DNA of 64,000 bases from Methylobacterium mesophilicum. Lineage in GTDB: Bacteria > Pseudomonadota > Alphaproteobacteria > Rhizobiales > Beijerinckiaceae. Location: contig NZ_BPQU01000001.1 of NCBI RefSeq assembly GCF_022179445.1, positions 1 through 64,000 on the forward strand, in the 5' to 3' direction. The notes beneath the pieces are model-generated. The model searched no databases. It had not been told where the DNA came from and saw only the letters and a program-made list of their open reading frames with translations. This document shows, in pieces, positions 11,652-18,956 of this stretch (positions are counted from its first letter, which is position 1; the number at the start of each line of letters is the position of its first letter). A program made the translations under genes and the position numbers.

Positions 11652-11888
11652 ATGCTGCCGGCTCACCGGATGTTCTGGTCGCTGATCCTCCTGGCCGCCG
11701 CCGGCGCCGGGCTGCTCTACAACGTCATCTTCGCCGATGCCGCCGCGCCGCTCGCCGGCTTCACCTACGGCCTGTGCATGGGCGCCACCGTGCTGGCCTT
11801 CGACCGCGGCCTGATCCTGGCCGGGTTGCAGGCCCGGATCCGGCGGCTCCCGGCCTGGCTCTACGTCATCGCGGCCGAGCTGGCCTAC
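11652..11888 (+). pseudogene. N-terminal membrane half of a frame-disrupted adenylate/guanylate cyclase
   Basis: From the ATG at 11652 the first 79 codons encode two or three membrane helices (MFWSLILLAAAGAGLLYN, then FTYGLCMGATVLAFD, then WLYVIAAELAY). After codon TAC at 11886-11888 this frame becomes arginine-rich nonsense. The matching continuation, VLMIVAGNALGGLIVWSFG, lies in the next frame from 11890, so one extra base (a C at 11888/11889) separates the two halves. Together they form one cyclase with an N-terminal membrane sensor region. Either this is a real frameshift that inactivates or truncates the gene, or it is a sequencing error. Confidence 0.7.
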
Positions 11889-11889
11889 C

Positions 11890-12729
11890 GTGCTGATGAT
11901 CGTGGCCGGCAACGCGCTGGGCGGCCTGATCGTGTGGAGCTTCGGCCTGACCGGCGACGAACTCGCGGTGGCGACCCGGATGACCGCCCGCGTCCTCGCC
12001 TACGCGCTGGCGGTGGCCGGCCTTCTGGTCTTCGTCATCCGCATGCGCGACCTCGTCGGTGGCGAGATCTTCGTGAACTTCATGATCGGCCGCTATCACA
12101 AGCCGGTGGCCGAGGAGCGGATCTTCCTGTTCCTCGACGTAGTCGGATCGACCGCCTTCGCGGAAGCGCACGGCGATCTGCGCGCGCAGGAATATCTCAG
12201 CGCGGTCTTCGCCACGCTGGCCGAGCCGGTGCGCCGCAACGGCGGGTCCGTGGACGACTATATCGGCGACCTCGCCATGGTGACCTGGCCGATGAGCCGC
12301 GGACTGAAGGACGCGCGCTGCGTCACCTGCGTGTTCGACGTCATCGACCGGATCGAGGCCGACGAGGCCGCGTGGACCGCCCGGTTCGGCACGGTGCCGA
12401 AGCTGCGCGCCGCGCTGCATGGCGGCTCGGTGGTCACCGCCGAAGTCGGCGTCGATCGCCACAAGATCGCGTATTTCGGCGACGCCGTGAACGTGACCTC
12501 GCGGATCGAGGCCCTGTGCCGGCCGCTCGGGGTCGGCATCCTGATCTCGCAGGATCTCCTGGGCCGGTTGCCGCGCCTGCCGGCGGGCGTGCGGGCGCGC
12601 TCGCTCGGCGCCCACGCCCTGCGCGGCCGCGGCGCACCGCTGTCGGTGGCGACGCTGGAGCGCGGTGACGAGGCCGGAACCGCGGTGACCGAGGAGCCGG
12701 CCCCGCGCAAGGTCGCGGCGATCCGCTGA
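11890..12729 (+). CDS. class III adenylate/guanylate cyclase, catalytic part
   Basis: The downstream frame has 279 codons from a GTG at 11890. Two more membrane helices (about residues 2-20 and 34-50) lead into a class III nucleotide cyclase domain that makes cAMP or cGMP from the triphosphate. The metal-binding Asp83 is in FLDVVGST and the second Asp127 in DDYIGDLAM. The transition-state end reads YFGDAVNVTSRIE (195-207). The GTG is probably not the natural start: a further 79 codons of membrane sequence sit upstream one base out of frame. The stop overlaps the next gene's ATG (TGATG), so translation is coupled. Confidence 0.8.
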   Translation: MLMIVAGNALGGLIVWSFGLTGDELAVATRMTARVLAYALAVAGLLVFVIRMRDLVGGEIFVNFMIGRYHKPVAEERIFLFLDVVGSTAFAEAHGDLRAQEYLSAVFATLAEPVRRNGGSVDDYIGDLAMVTWPMSRGLKDARCVTCVFDVIDRIEADEAAWTARFGTVPKLRAALHGGSVVTAEVGVDRHKIAYFGDAVNVTSRIEALCRPLGVGILISQDLLGRLPRLPAGVRARSLGAHALRGRGAPLSVATLERGDEAGTAVTEEPAPRKVAAIR

Positions 12730-12932
12730 TGGCAGCAGCCCAGGCCAGACCCCGGACCGTCTTGGTTGTCGTCAAGATGGCCGTGCGCTTCGGCTTTCCG
12801 CTGCTCGGGCTGATCGTCATCGGCCGCGCGGTGGTGCTGTCGATCGGCGGCGATATCGAGCGCTGGCAGTTCGCCCTCGGGGCGCTCCTGATCCTGGCGG
12901 GCTTCACCTCCAAGCTGGTGCCCCAGCGATGA
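12729..12932 (+). CDS. small membrane protein of unknown function
   Basis: A 67-residue protein with two hydrophobic segments, GFPLLGLIVIGRAVVLSI and FALGALLILAGFTSKLV, joined by a short acidic loop. Its ATG overlaps the stop of the cyclase gene and its own stop overlaps the start of the YaiI-family gene (ATGA), so the three genes are translated as a unit. I do not recognise the family. Its position suggests a partner of the membrane cyclase, but nothing in the sequence proves this. Confidence 0.7.
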   Translation: MAAAQARPRTVLVVVKMAVRFGFPLLGLIVIGRAVVLSIGGDIERWQFALGALLILAGFTSKLVPQR

Positions 12933-13402
12933 GCACTCCGGAAAACCGGCCGACGATCTATCTCGATGCCGATGCCTGCCCGGTGAAGGACGAGACCTAC
13001 CGGGTGGCCGCGCGCTACGGCCTCACCGTCTACGTCGTCGCCAACAGCGTGCTCAACCTGCCGCGCGAGCCCTGGATCGTACGCGTCGTCGTCGGTTCCG
13101 CCCTCGACGCCGCCGACGACTGGATCGCGGAGCGGGCCGGGCGCGGCAGCATCGTGCTCACCGCCGACGTGCCGCTCGCCGCCCGCTGCGTGAAGGCCGG
13201 CGCCACGGTCCTGGCCTTTACCGGCAAGCCGTTCAGCGAGTCTTCGATCGGCATGGCGCTGGCCACCCGCGACCTGATGCAATCCCTGCGTGAGGCCGGC
13301 ACGATCACGGGCGGTCCGGCGCCGTACTCCCGCGCCGACCGCTCGACGTTCCTCTCGGCCCTCGACCGGGCGGTGATGCGGATCCTGCGGGAACGGCCCT
13401 AA
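12929..13402 (+). CDS. YaiI/YqxD family protein (UPF0178)
   Basis: The 157-residue protein has the family hallmark IYLDADACPVKDE near the N-terminus and GSIVLTADVPLAARCVKAGA in the middle, with PYSRADRSTFLSALD near the end. The DADACPV acidic cluster places it in the PIN/NYN-like UPF0178 family, whose members are suspected but unproven nucleases or nucleotide-binding proteins. It starts with ATGA overlapping the small membrane protein gene. Confidence 0.9.
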   Translation: MSTPENRPTIYLDADACPVKDETYRVAARYGLTVYVVANSVLNLPREPWIVRVVVGSALDAADDWIAERAGRGSIVLTADVPLAARCVKAGATVLAFTGKPFSESSIGMALATRDLMQSLREAGTITGGPAPYSRADRSTFLSALDRAVMRILRERP

Positions 13403-13452
13403 TCCATGGTGCCGCATATCCGAGCCGGCGGCCACCCTTTCGGAACGATGCT

Positions 13453-14028
13453 TCAGCTCCCCGGCCCGACGCGCTCGCCCGACCACGGCCGCAGCGGCTC
13501 CGGGATGCGGAAATCCGCCGGCGGCTCGAAGTCGGAGGCGGCGCCACGCATGCTCCGGGCGCCACGCGGGAAGCCGCTCCGGTCGCCGTAATCGAAGGTC
13601 CCGGGGGGTGACAGGCGCTTCTGCCCGATCAGCCCTTGCGCACATAGGACGTCGAGGACCGTCACCCCCGCCACGGCGGCGGTCGCGGCGGCGAGGTTCG
13701 TGCGCTTCGGGTTGTCGCCTTCGAAGCCGGTCGCCAGCGTGGCGAGATCCAGCGCGTCGCCGCCGACGCGCCCGATGATCCAGGGCGTCGGATCGTGGCT
13801 CATGAGGATCGCGACGCCGGTGGCGACCTCACGGACGCCGTAGGCTTGCACCAACGATTCCCGGCCGCGCAGGCCGAGTGCCCGGCACAGGCCGCGCGGC
13901 GCCGTCAGCTCCAGGAGGCCGAGGCCGATCGAGAACCAGCCGAGCCCGCGCGCCAGCGCGTCGTGCCCGGTCTCGGGACCGCGCCCCGGTGCACCCCGGG
14001 TCGCCTGCGAATGCTGTCTGGCGCTCAT
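13453..14028 (-). CDS. small membrane protein, DUF4267-like
   Basis: The 191-residue protein has an amphipathic/membrane core ([19 protein letters not shown], then [15 protein letters not shown], then [19 protein letters not shown]). It resembles the membrane segment that precedes SRPBCC/cyclase-dehydrase domains in Methylobacterium-type proteins. Here that C-terminal domain is missing, and the last 50 residues are a Pro/Gly-rich tail. Its ATG overlaps the stop of the alcohol dehydrogenase gene (ATGA), so the two are co-translated. The function is unknown; a role beside the dehydrogenase is only suggested by context. Confidence 0.65.
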   Translation of the reverse strand: MSARQHSQATRGAPGRGPETGHDALARGLGWFSIGLGLLELTAPRGLCRALGLRGRESLVQAYGVREVATGVAILMSHDPTPWIIGRVGGDALDLATLATGFEGDNPKRTNLAAATAAVAGVTVLDVLCAQGLIGQKRLSPPGTFDYGDRSGFPRGARSMRGAASDFEPPADFRIPEPLRPWSGERVGPGS

Positions 14029-15197
14029 GGCCGGATCACCACCTTGATGCAGCCGTCCTGCTTGTCGCGGAACACCCGATACATCTCCGGGCCGTCCTCC
14101 AGCCCGATGGTGTGGGTGATGACGAAGGACGGATCGATCTGCCCGGCCTCGATCCGCCGCAGCAGGTCCGGTGTCCACCTGTTGACGTGCGTCTGCCCGG
14201 TGCGGACCGTCAGGCCCTTGTTAATCAGCGCGCCGATGGGAAACTTGTCGATCAGGCCGCCATACACGCCCGGGACCGAGAGCACGCCGGCCGGACGGCA
14301 GACCATGATCATCTGGCGCAGCACGTGGGCCCGGTCGGTCTCGAGCATCATCGCCTGCTTGGCCCGGTCGTAGACCGCATCGACCGCGCCCATGGCATGG
14401 GCTTCGAGCCCGACGGCGTCGATGCACTTCTCCGGGCCCCTGCCGTCGGTCATGTCGTTCAGGCGGCCGACGATGTTGGATTCCGTGTTGTAGTCGATCA
14501 CCTCGGCACCCCCGGCCTCGGCCATCCTCAGGCGCTCCGGAACGCGGTCGATCGCGATGACGCGTTTCGCGCCGAGCAGGATCGCCGAGCGGATTGCCAT
14601 CTGGCCGACGGCGCCGCAGCCCCAGATCGCCACCGTGTCGGTCGGCTGGATGTCGCACTGGACCGCGCCCTGCCACCCGGTCGGGAAGACGTCGGACAGG
14701 AACAGGAGCTTTTCGTCGGAGATGCCGTCCGGCACCTTGATGTGCGTCGCGTCGGCATACGGCACGCGCAGGTACTCGGCCTGGCCGCCCGCGTAGCCGC
14801 CGGTGAGATGGGTGTAGCCGAACAGGCCGGCGGTGGTGTGCCCGAACGCGGTATCGCCGAGCGCCTTGTTGCGGTTGGAGCGCTCGCACACCGAAAAGTT
14901 GCCCCGCCGGCACTGGTCGCACTGGCCGCAGGTGATGGTGAACGGCACGACGATCCTGTCGCCGGCCTTCAGGGCCTTGTTGTCCTTGCCGACCTCGACG
15001 ACTTCACCCATGGCTTCGTGGCCCAGGATGTCGCCCGACTTCATGCCCGGCATGAAGTGGTCGTAGAGGTGCAGGTCCGAGCCGCAGATCGCGCAGCTCG
15101 TCACCTTGATGATCGCATCGCGCCCGTCCTCAATCTCGGGGTCCGGGACCGTGTCGCAGCGGACGTCACGCGTGCCGTGCCAGACCAGTGCCTTCAT
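14025..15197 (-). CDS. zinc-dependent alcohol dehydrogenase (MDR family)
   Basis: A 390-residue medium-chain dehydrogenase. Catalytic zinc ligands are Cys38 (ICGSD) and His60-Glu61 (LGHEAMG). A structural zinc is expected from Cys90, Cys93, Cys96 and Cys104 ([15 protein letters not shown]). The NAD(P)-binding glycine motif is GCGAVG at 193-198. The overall pattern, including an extended middle region, fits the glutathione-independent formaldehyde dehydrogenase-like subgroup, so small alcohols or aldehydes are likely substrates. Co-transcription with the downstream membrane protein gene is indicated by the ATGA overlap. The manganese catalase gene lies upstream on the same strand. Confidence 0.92.
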   Translation of the reverse strand: MKALVWHGTRDVRCDTVPDPEIEDGRDAIIKVTSCAICGSDLHLYDHFMPGMKSGDILGHEAMGEVVEVGKDNKALKAGDRIVVPFTITCGQCDQCRRGNFSVCERSNRNKALGDTAFGHTTAGLFGYTHLTGGYAGGQAEYLRVPYADATHIKVPDGISDEKLLFLSDVFPTGWQGAVQCDIQPTDTVAIWGCGAVGQMAIRSAILLGAKRVIAIDRVPERLRMAEAGGAEVIDYNTESNIVGRLNDMTDGRGPEKCIDAVGLEAHAMGAVDAVYDRAKQAMMLETDRAHVLRQMIMVCRPAGVLSVPGVYGGLIDKFPIGALINKGLTVRTGQTHVNRWTPDLLRRIEAGQIDPSFVITHTIGLEDGPEMYRVFRDKQDGCIKVVIRP

Positions 15198-15331
15198 GGG
15201 GGCGTTCTTCCCGCTTCTGTTCGTCGTCCGATCGTCGTCGGACCGGCCGGAACTCCGGAGTTTTTCTGTCCGCAGGCCCTGATTGTGCCCCGGGGCCGGA
15301 CTCCGCGCCCCGGCCCTGGGGAGCTGAGCGA

Positions 15332-16189
15332 TCAGCCGATCTGCTGGGACTGGGCGGCGCTGTCGGGCCGTGCCGGGCCGAGCACCGGCTCCTGACCCAT
15401 CGGCTGGTTCTGGACGATGCTGTATTCGCCCTTGCCGTCGAGGGACGGGCCCTGGGTCCAGCGGCCTTCGGGCGGCGGCGAGCCGTCGGCCGAGGACGAG
15501 AAGTAGTTGTAGCTGAACTTCTGGTTCTCCTTCTCCTGCGGGAAGGAGTTCGGGATCGGCAGGGTGCCGGCATGGCCGCCCAGCTCCTCGATCACCGCCA
15601 GCCATTGCTGCTGGTGCATCGTGTCCCGGGCGATGAGGAAGCTCCACATGTCGCGCATGCCGGGATCGTTGGTCGCGTTGTACAGCCGCACGGCCAGCAC
15701 CCGGCCGGTGCTCTCGGCGGCGACGTTGCAGTACATGTCGGCGGCGATGTTGCCGCTGGCGTAGACGTGGCTCATGTCGAAGGGCAGGCCGTCGGAATTG
15801 CCCGGGAAAGCCGCCATGCCGGCGGACAGCAGGGTCTTGTGCAGCATGCCCTCGGCGACGTGGCGCGGGTTCTCGCCGCCCATCACGGCGCCGACGATCG
15901 CGTCGGCGGCGCCCGCCTCCTGCACCTTGGTCGGGGCGGTCTCGAGGTTCATCGCCACCGCGGTGGCGAGCATCTCGATATGGCCCAGCTCCTCCGTGGC
16001 GGTGTTGAGCAGCATGTCGCGATACTTCGTGGTCGGCGCGCGATTGCCCCACGCCTGGAAGAAATACTGCATACAGACTCGGATCTCGCCTTCGATCCCG
16101 CCGATCGCCTGCTGAAGCATCCGTGCGTAGATCGGGTCCGGGCTATCGACCTTGACCGGGTATTGGAGGCGCTTGTCGAGGTAGTACAT
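15332..16189 (-). CDS. manganese catalase
   Basis: A 285-residue non-heme catalase with a dimanganese centre that breaks down hydrogen peroxide. The ligand pattern of the Lactobacillus-type enzyme can be followed: Glu35 in GGIEGEI, Glu67 and His70 in TEELGHIEM, a Glu in AAESTGR and a His in RDTMHQQQW. The start [12 protein letters not shown] at 16189 is typical. An EcfG-like promoter match lies about 100 bases upstream (16287-16311), which would place it in the general stress response. It precedes the alcohol dehydrogenase gene by 134 bases. Confidence 0.92.
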   Translation of the reverse strand: MYYLDKRLQYPVKVDSPDPIYARMLQQAIGGIEGEIRVCMQYFFQAWGNRAPTTKYRDMLLNTATEELGHIEMLATAVAMNLETAPTKVQEAGAADAIVGAVMGGENPRHVAEGMLHKTLLSAGMAAFPGNSDGLPFDMSHVYASGNIAADMYCNVAAESTGRVLAVRLYNATNDPGMRDMWSFLIARDTMHQQQWLAVIEELGGHAGTLPIPNSFPQEKENQKFSYNYFSSSADGSPPPEGRWTQGPSLDGKGEYSIVQNQPMGQEPVLGPARPDSAAQSQQIG

Positions 16190-16606
16190 GCGGTTTGCTC
16201 CTCGCGCTGATGATGGGCGCCGGCTTTAGGCGCGCAAACTGGTGCGGGCTCGATACCGTCGGGGTATCCCGCCGCGCTATCCGATCAACCGCGTTTGGCG
16301 GGATCGGTTCAGTATTTCTTGCGATCAGGATGCGCTTTTTGCGCCGCCAATGACCATCTTGAAGAGCAGAAACCAAACGATGTTAGTTTTGCAGCCAATT
16401 GCCGCACTTAAGTCGGCGCGATAGACAAACATATGTTGCGCCATGCGCTCGGGTTGCCGTCGGCGCGGCGAACAAACGTGTGCGTGAGCCGGCAATGAGG
16501 CTGCGGCGAGCCTCGGCCGTTGCTGGCCGTCTGGGGGAGGGGATCTTGTCTACGGACCGACCCGGACGGGCGGCGCGGCCGGGTCGGCGGTCTTTGATGC
16601 GGAACG
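16190..16606. other. gene-less stretch between manganese catalase and ArsR genes
   Basis: About 417 bases, less GC-rich in the middle (around 16310-16450) than its surroundings, as expected for a promoter region. It holds the catalase upstream region with the EcfG-like match and the 3' side of the ArsR gene. No open frame here has a believable ribosome binding site. Confidence 0.5.
16287..16311 (-). promoter_or_regulatory. possible EcfG (general stress) promoter of the manganese catalase gene
   Basis: On the minus strand TGAAC is followed after exactly 16 bases by GGTT. The alphaproteobacterial EcfG consensus is GGAAC, 16-17 bases, then (c)GTT. One base of the -35 box differs. The same 16-base spacing and GGTT -10 box occur at 37592-37616. 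This is a pattern match only. Confidence 0.35.
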
Positions 16607-16960
16607 TTACGCGTCGGGCCCGCGCGCGTGTTTGCAGGCGTCCGACGCGTAGGCGTTGATGATCGCCGCCAGCAGGCCCGGAAACCGCGCCTCCACCTCG
16701 GCGCAGCGCGAGTGGTTGCGCATCTCCACCCCGTGGCGCTCGCTCCGGATCAGGCCGGCCTCGCGCAGCACCTTGAAGTGCGTGGACAGCGACGATTTCG
16801 GGATGACCCGATCGCCCAGCGCGGAGACGGCCGAGCAGGCCTCGACGCAACCCGTCCGCATGATCCGCGCGAAGATCGCCGCCCGGTTCGGATCGGACAG
16901 GGCGTGGAGGATCGCCTCCGGTTGGATGTCCTCGATGGCGGGGTGAAACAGCGGCCTCAT
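16607..16960 (-). CDS. ArsR-family transcriptional regulator
   Basis: A 117-residue winged-helix regulator. The ArsR pattern is clear: ILHALSDPNRAAIFARIM for helices 1-2, SSLSTHFKVLREAGLI for the recognition helix, and RSERHGVEMRN for the wing. There are Cys residues in the N-terminal third (TGCVEACSAV), but no CVC metal motif in the recognition helix, so it may sense something other than metals. The ATG at 16958-16960 begins MRPLFHPAIEDI; a longer frame upstream crosses the operator and is unlikely. It is divergent from the SDR gene at 17068. Confidence 0.88.
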   Translation of the reverse strand: MRPLFHPAIEDIQPEAILHALSDPNRAAIFARIMRTGCVEACSAVSALGDRVIPKSSLSTHFKVLREAGLIRSERHGVEMRNHSRCAEVEARFPGLLAAIINAYASDACKHARGPDA

Positions 16961-16995
16961 GATTTTCGCATGTGGGGTCTTGATCCGCGCCTCGT

Positions 16996-17016
16996 TAGTT
17001 CCGAATTTCCGAACTA
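16996..17016. promoter_or_regulatory. palindromic operator between the ArsR and SDR genes
   Basis: The 21-base sequence TAGTTC CGAATTTCC GAACTA has perfect 6-base outer arms and only one mismatched pair inside (C opposite C), with a central T. It lies between two divergent genes, 36 bases upstream of the ArsR ATG and 51 upstream of the SDR ATG. It is the expected target of the neighbouring ArsR-type repressor, which would control both genes. Confidence 0.6.
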
Positions 17017-17067
17017 TGGGACTGAGGTGGCCATACCGGCGCCGGTCCCGGGTCGAGGTTAGCACAC

Positions 17068-17814
17068 ATGTCGAAGCTCGAGGGCAAGGTCGCCGTGGTC
17101 ACCGGCGCATCGAAGGGCATCGGAGCCGGGATCGCCAAGGCGCTGGCGCGGGAGGGCGCCGCGGTCGTGGTCAATTATGCGAGCAGCCGGGCGGATGCCG
17201 AGGCCGTGGCCGCGGCCATCACCGCGGAGGGCGGCAAGGCCGTCGCGGTGCAGGGCGACGTGTCCAAGGCTGGGCAGGCGCAGGGCCTGATCGCGGCGGC
17301 CGTGGAACAGTTCGGCCGGCTCGACGTGCTGGTCAACAATTCCGGCGTCTACGAATTCGCGACGCTGGAGGAGATCACGGAGGCGCATTACCGCCGGCTG
17401 TTCGACGTCAACGTGCTGGGCGTCCTGTTGACCAGCCAGGCCGCCGCGCCGCATCTCGGCGAGGGCGCGAGCATCATCAACATCTCGTCGGCCATCACCC
17501 ACGTGCACACACCCGCCGCCGCGGCCTATGCCGGGACCAAGGGTGCGCTGAACGCGATCTCAGGCGTCCTGGCCAACGAGCTGGCGCCCCGCCGGATACG
17601 CGTGAACGTGGTCAGCCCGGGCTTCGTGGTGACCGAGGGCACGCACACGGCCGGCATCGTCGGCTCCGAGATGGAGGCCGGCTTCATCGCCCAGACGCCG
17701 CTCGGCCGCGCCGGACGTCCGGACGACATCGCCGGCGTGGTCACGTTCCTGGCCTCCGACGACGCCCGCTGGTTGACCGGCGAGGTGATCACCGCCAGCG
17801 GCGGAATCCGCTGA
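17068..17814 (+). CDS. short-chain dehydrogenase/reductase
   Basis: A 248-residue classical SDR oxidoreductase. It has the cofactor motif TGASKGIG near residue 12, NNSGVYEF in place of NNAG, the catalytic Ser in ISSAITHVH, the YxxxK pair as YAGTK, and the C-terminal WLTGEVITASGGIR typical of 3-oxoacyl-ACP reductase-like SDRs. The substrate is unknown. Divergent orientation with the ArsR gene and a shared palindrome imply that it is the regulator's main target. Confidence 0.92.
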   Translation: MSKLEGKVAVVTGASKGIGAGIAKALAREGAAVVVNYASSRADAEAVAAAITAEGGKAVAVQGDVSKAGQAQGLIAAAVEQFGRLDVLVNNSGVYEFATLEEITEAHYRRLFDVNVLGVLLTSQAAAPHLGEGASIINISSAITHVHTPAAAAYAGTKGALNAISGVLANELAPRRIRVNVVSPGFVVTEGTHTAGIVGSEMEAGFIAQTPLGRAGRPDDIAGVVTFLASDDARWLTGEVITASGGIR

Positions 17815-18158
17815 CGCACTCCGCTACCCCGCGCGGTCGTCGGCTGCGGCGGCCGCGCGGGATCCTGAGCCGGTGATGCGCGGATCGCAGGCACGTGGCC
17901 GGGGAGCCAGTGCAGCGGAAGGATCGACCGGGACAGCGGCTCCTGAGGTTCGGGACAACGCGCAGGCCTCGGCGCACAGCCGAGACGGCCGCCAGTCCCA
18001 GGACAGCGCCCAGGCTTATCCGAGGGCGCGGGGTGCTCGCCGCCGTGAGCGATGCTCGCCGCGTCGAACCGAGCGTTCCATGACGGGCTCAGTGACCCTC
18101 CGGATTGCTTCGCGATCGGAAACGGCCTTAGACCGGAACGCGATCGAAGGGAGCGGAC
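17815..18158. other. gene-less stretch upstream of the hydrolase/kinase pair
   Basis: About 344 bases with no open frame that has both a ribosome binding site and plausible composition. It presumably contains the promoter of the RsbQ-like hydrolase gene. A GGAAC occurs at about 18134, but no GTT box follows at 16-17 bases. Confidence 0.4.
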
Positions 18159-18956
18159 GTGTCGGTCCTCCAACGTCACAATGTGCGGGTCGCGGGATCC
18201 GGCGAGACCGCCATGGTCTTCGCCCACGGGTTCGGCTGCGACCAGAACATGTGGCGCTTCGTGGCGCCCGCGTTCGAGGACCGGTTCCGGACTGTCCTGT
18301 TCGACCATGTCGGCGCCGGCGGGTCGGACCTGTCGGCCTACGACCCGGCGAAATACGCAACCCTGGCGGGCTACGCCGACGACGTCGTGGCGCTGTCGCG
18401 CGCGCTCGGCGTGAAGGGCGGCGTGTTCGTCGGCCATTCGGTGAGCGCGATGATCGGCATCCTTGCCTGGAAGCGGGCGCCGGACCTGTTCGACAGCCTC
18501 GTCCTGGTCTGCCCGTCGCCGCGCTACGTCGACGACGGCGATTACGTCGGCGGTTTCAGCCAGGCGCAGGTGGAGGAACTGCTCGACTTCCTCGACAGCA
18601 ACCACATGGGATGGTCGCACGCGATGGCCCCGGCGATCATGGGCAACCCCGACCGGCCGGAACTCGGGCAGGAACTGACCAACAGCTTCTGCCGCACGGA
18701 TCCCGAGATCGCCAAGCGCTTCGCCCGGACCACCTTCCTGTCGGACAACCGGGCCGACCTGGATGGCGTCACCGCCCGCTGCCTCGTCATCCAGTGCTCG
18801 GACGACATCGTCGCGCCGCAGCAGGTCGGCGCGTACGTCCATCACAAGCTACCGAACAGCACGCTGGTCCATTTCGAGGCGTCGGGACATTGCCCGAACC
18901 TGAGCGCCCCGGAGGAGACCATCGCGGCGATCGAGGCCTTCGTCCTTGGCGGTTGA
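18159..18956 (+). CDS. RsbQ/KAI2-type alpha/beta hydrolase
   Basis: A 265-residue hydrolase closely following RsbQ and the plant receptors KAI2/D14 in length and motifs. It has the oxyanion stretch FAHGFGCDQNMW (21-32), nucleophile Ser94 in VGHSVSAMIG, Asp216 in CSDDIVAP and His244 in ASGHCPN. RsbQ is a signal-sensing hydrolase that activates a PAS domain partner rather than a metabolic enzyme. The ORF ends 11 bases inside the next gene, a PAS-domain histidine kinase, so the two form the same hydrolase + PAS arrangement. The ligand is unknown. The start at 18159 is a GTG preceded by AAGGGAG. Confidence 0.9.
   Translation: MSVLQRHNVRVAGSGETAMVFAHGFGCDQNMWRFVAPAFEDRFRTVLFDHVGAGGSDLSAYDPAKYATLAGYADDVVALSRALGVKGGVFVGHSVSAMIGILAWKRAPDLFDSLVLVCPSPRYVDDGDYVGGFSQAQVEELLDFLDSNHMGWSHAMAPAIMGNPDRPELGQELTNSFCRTDPEIAKRFARTTFLSDNRADLDGVTARCLVIQCSDDIVAPQQVGAYVHHKLPNSTLVHFEASGHCPNLSAPEETIAAIEAFVLGG

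Noticed and set aside
11886-11900. Programmed frameshift in the cyclase gene
   Set aside because: No slippery heptamer or obvious downstream stimulatory hairpin; a simple one-base insertion explains it better.
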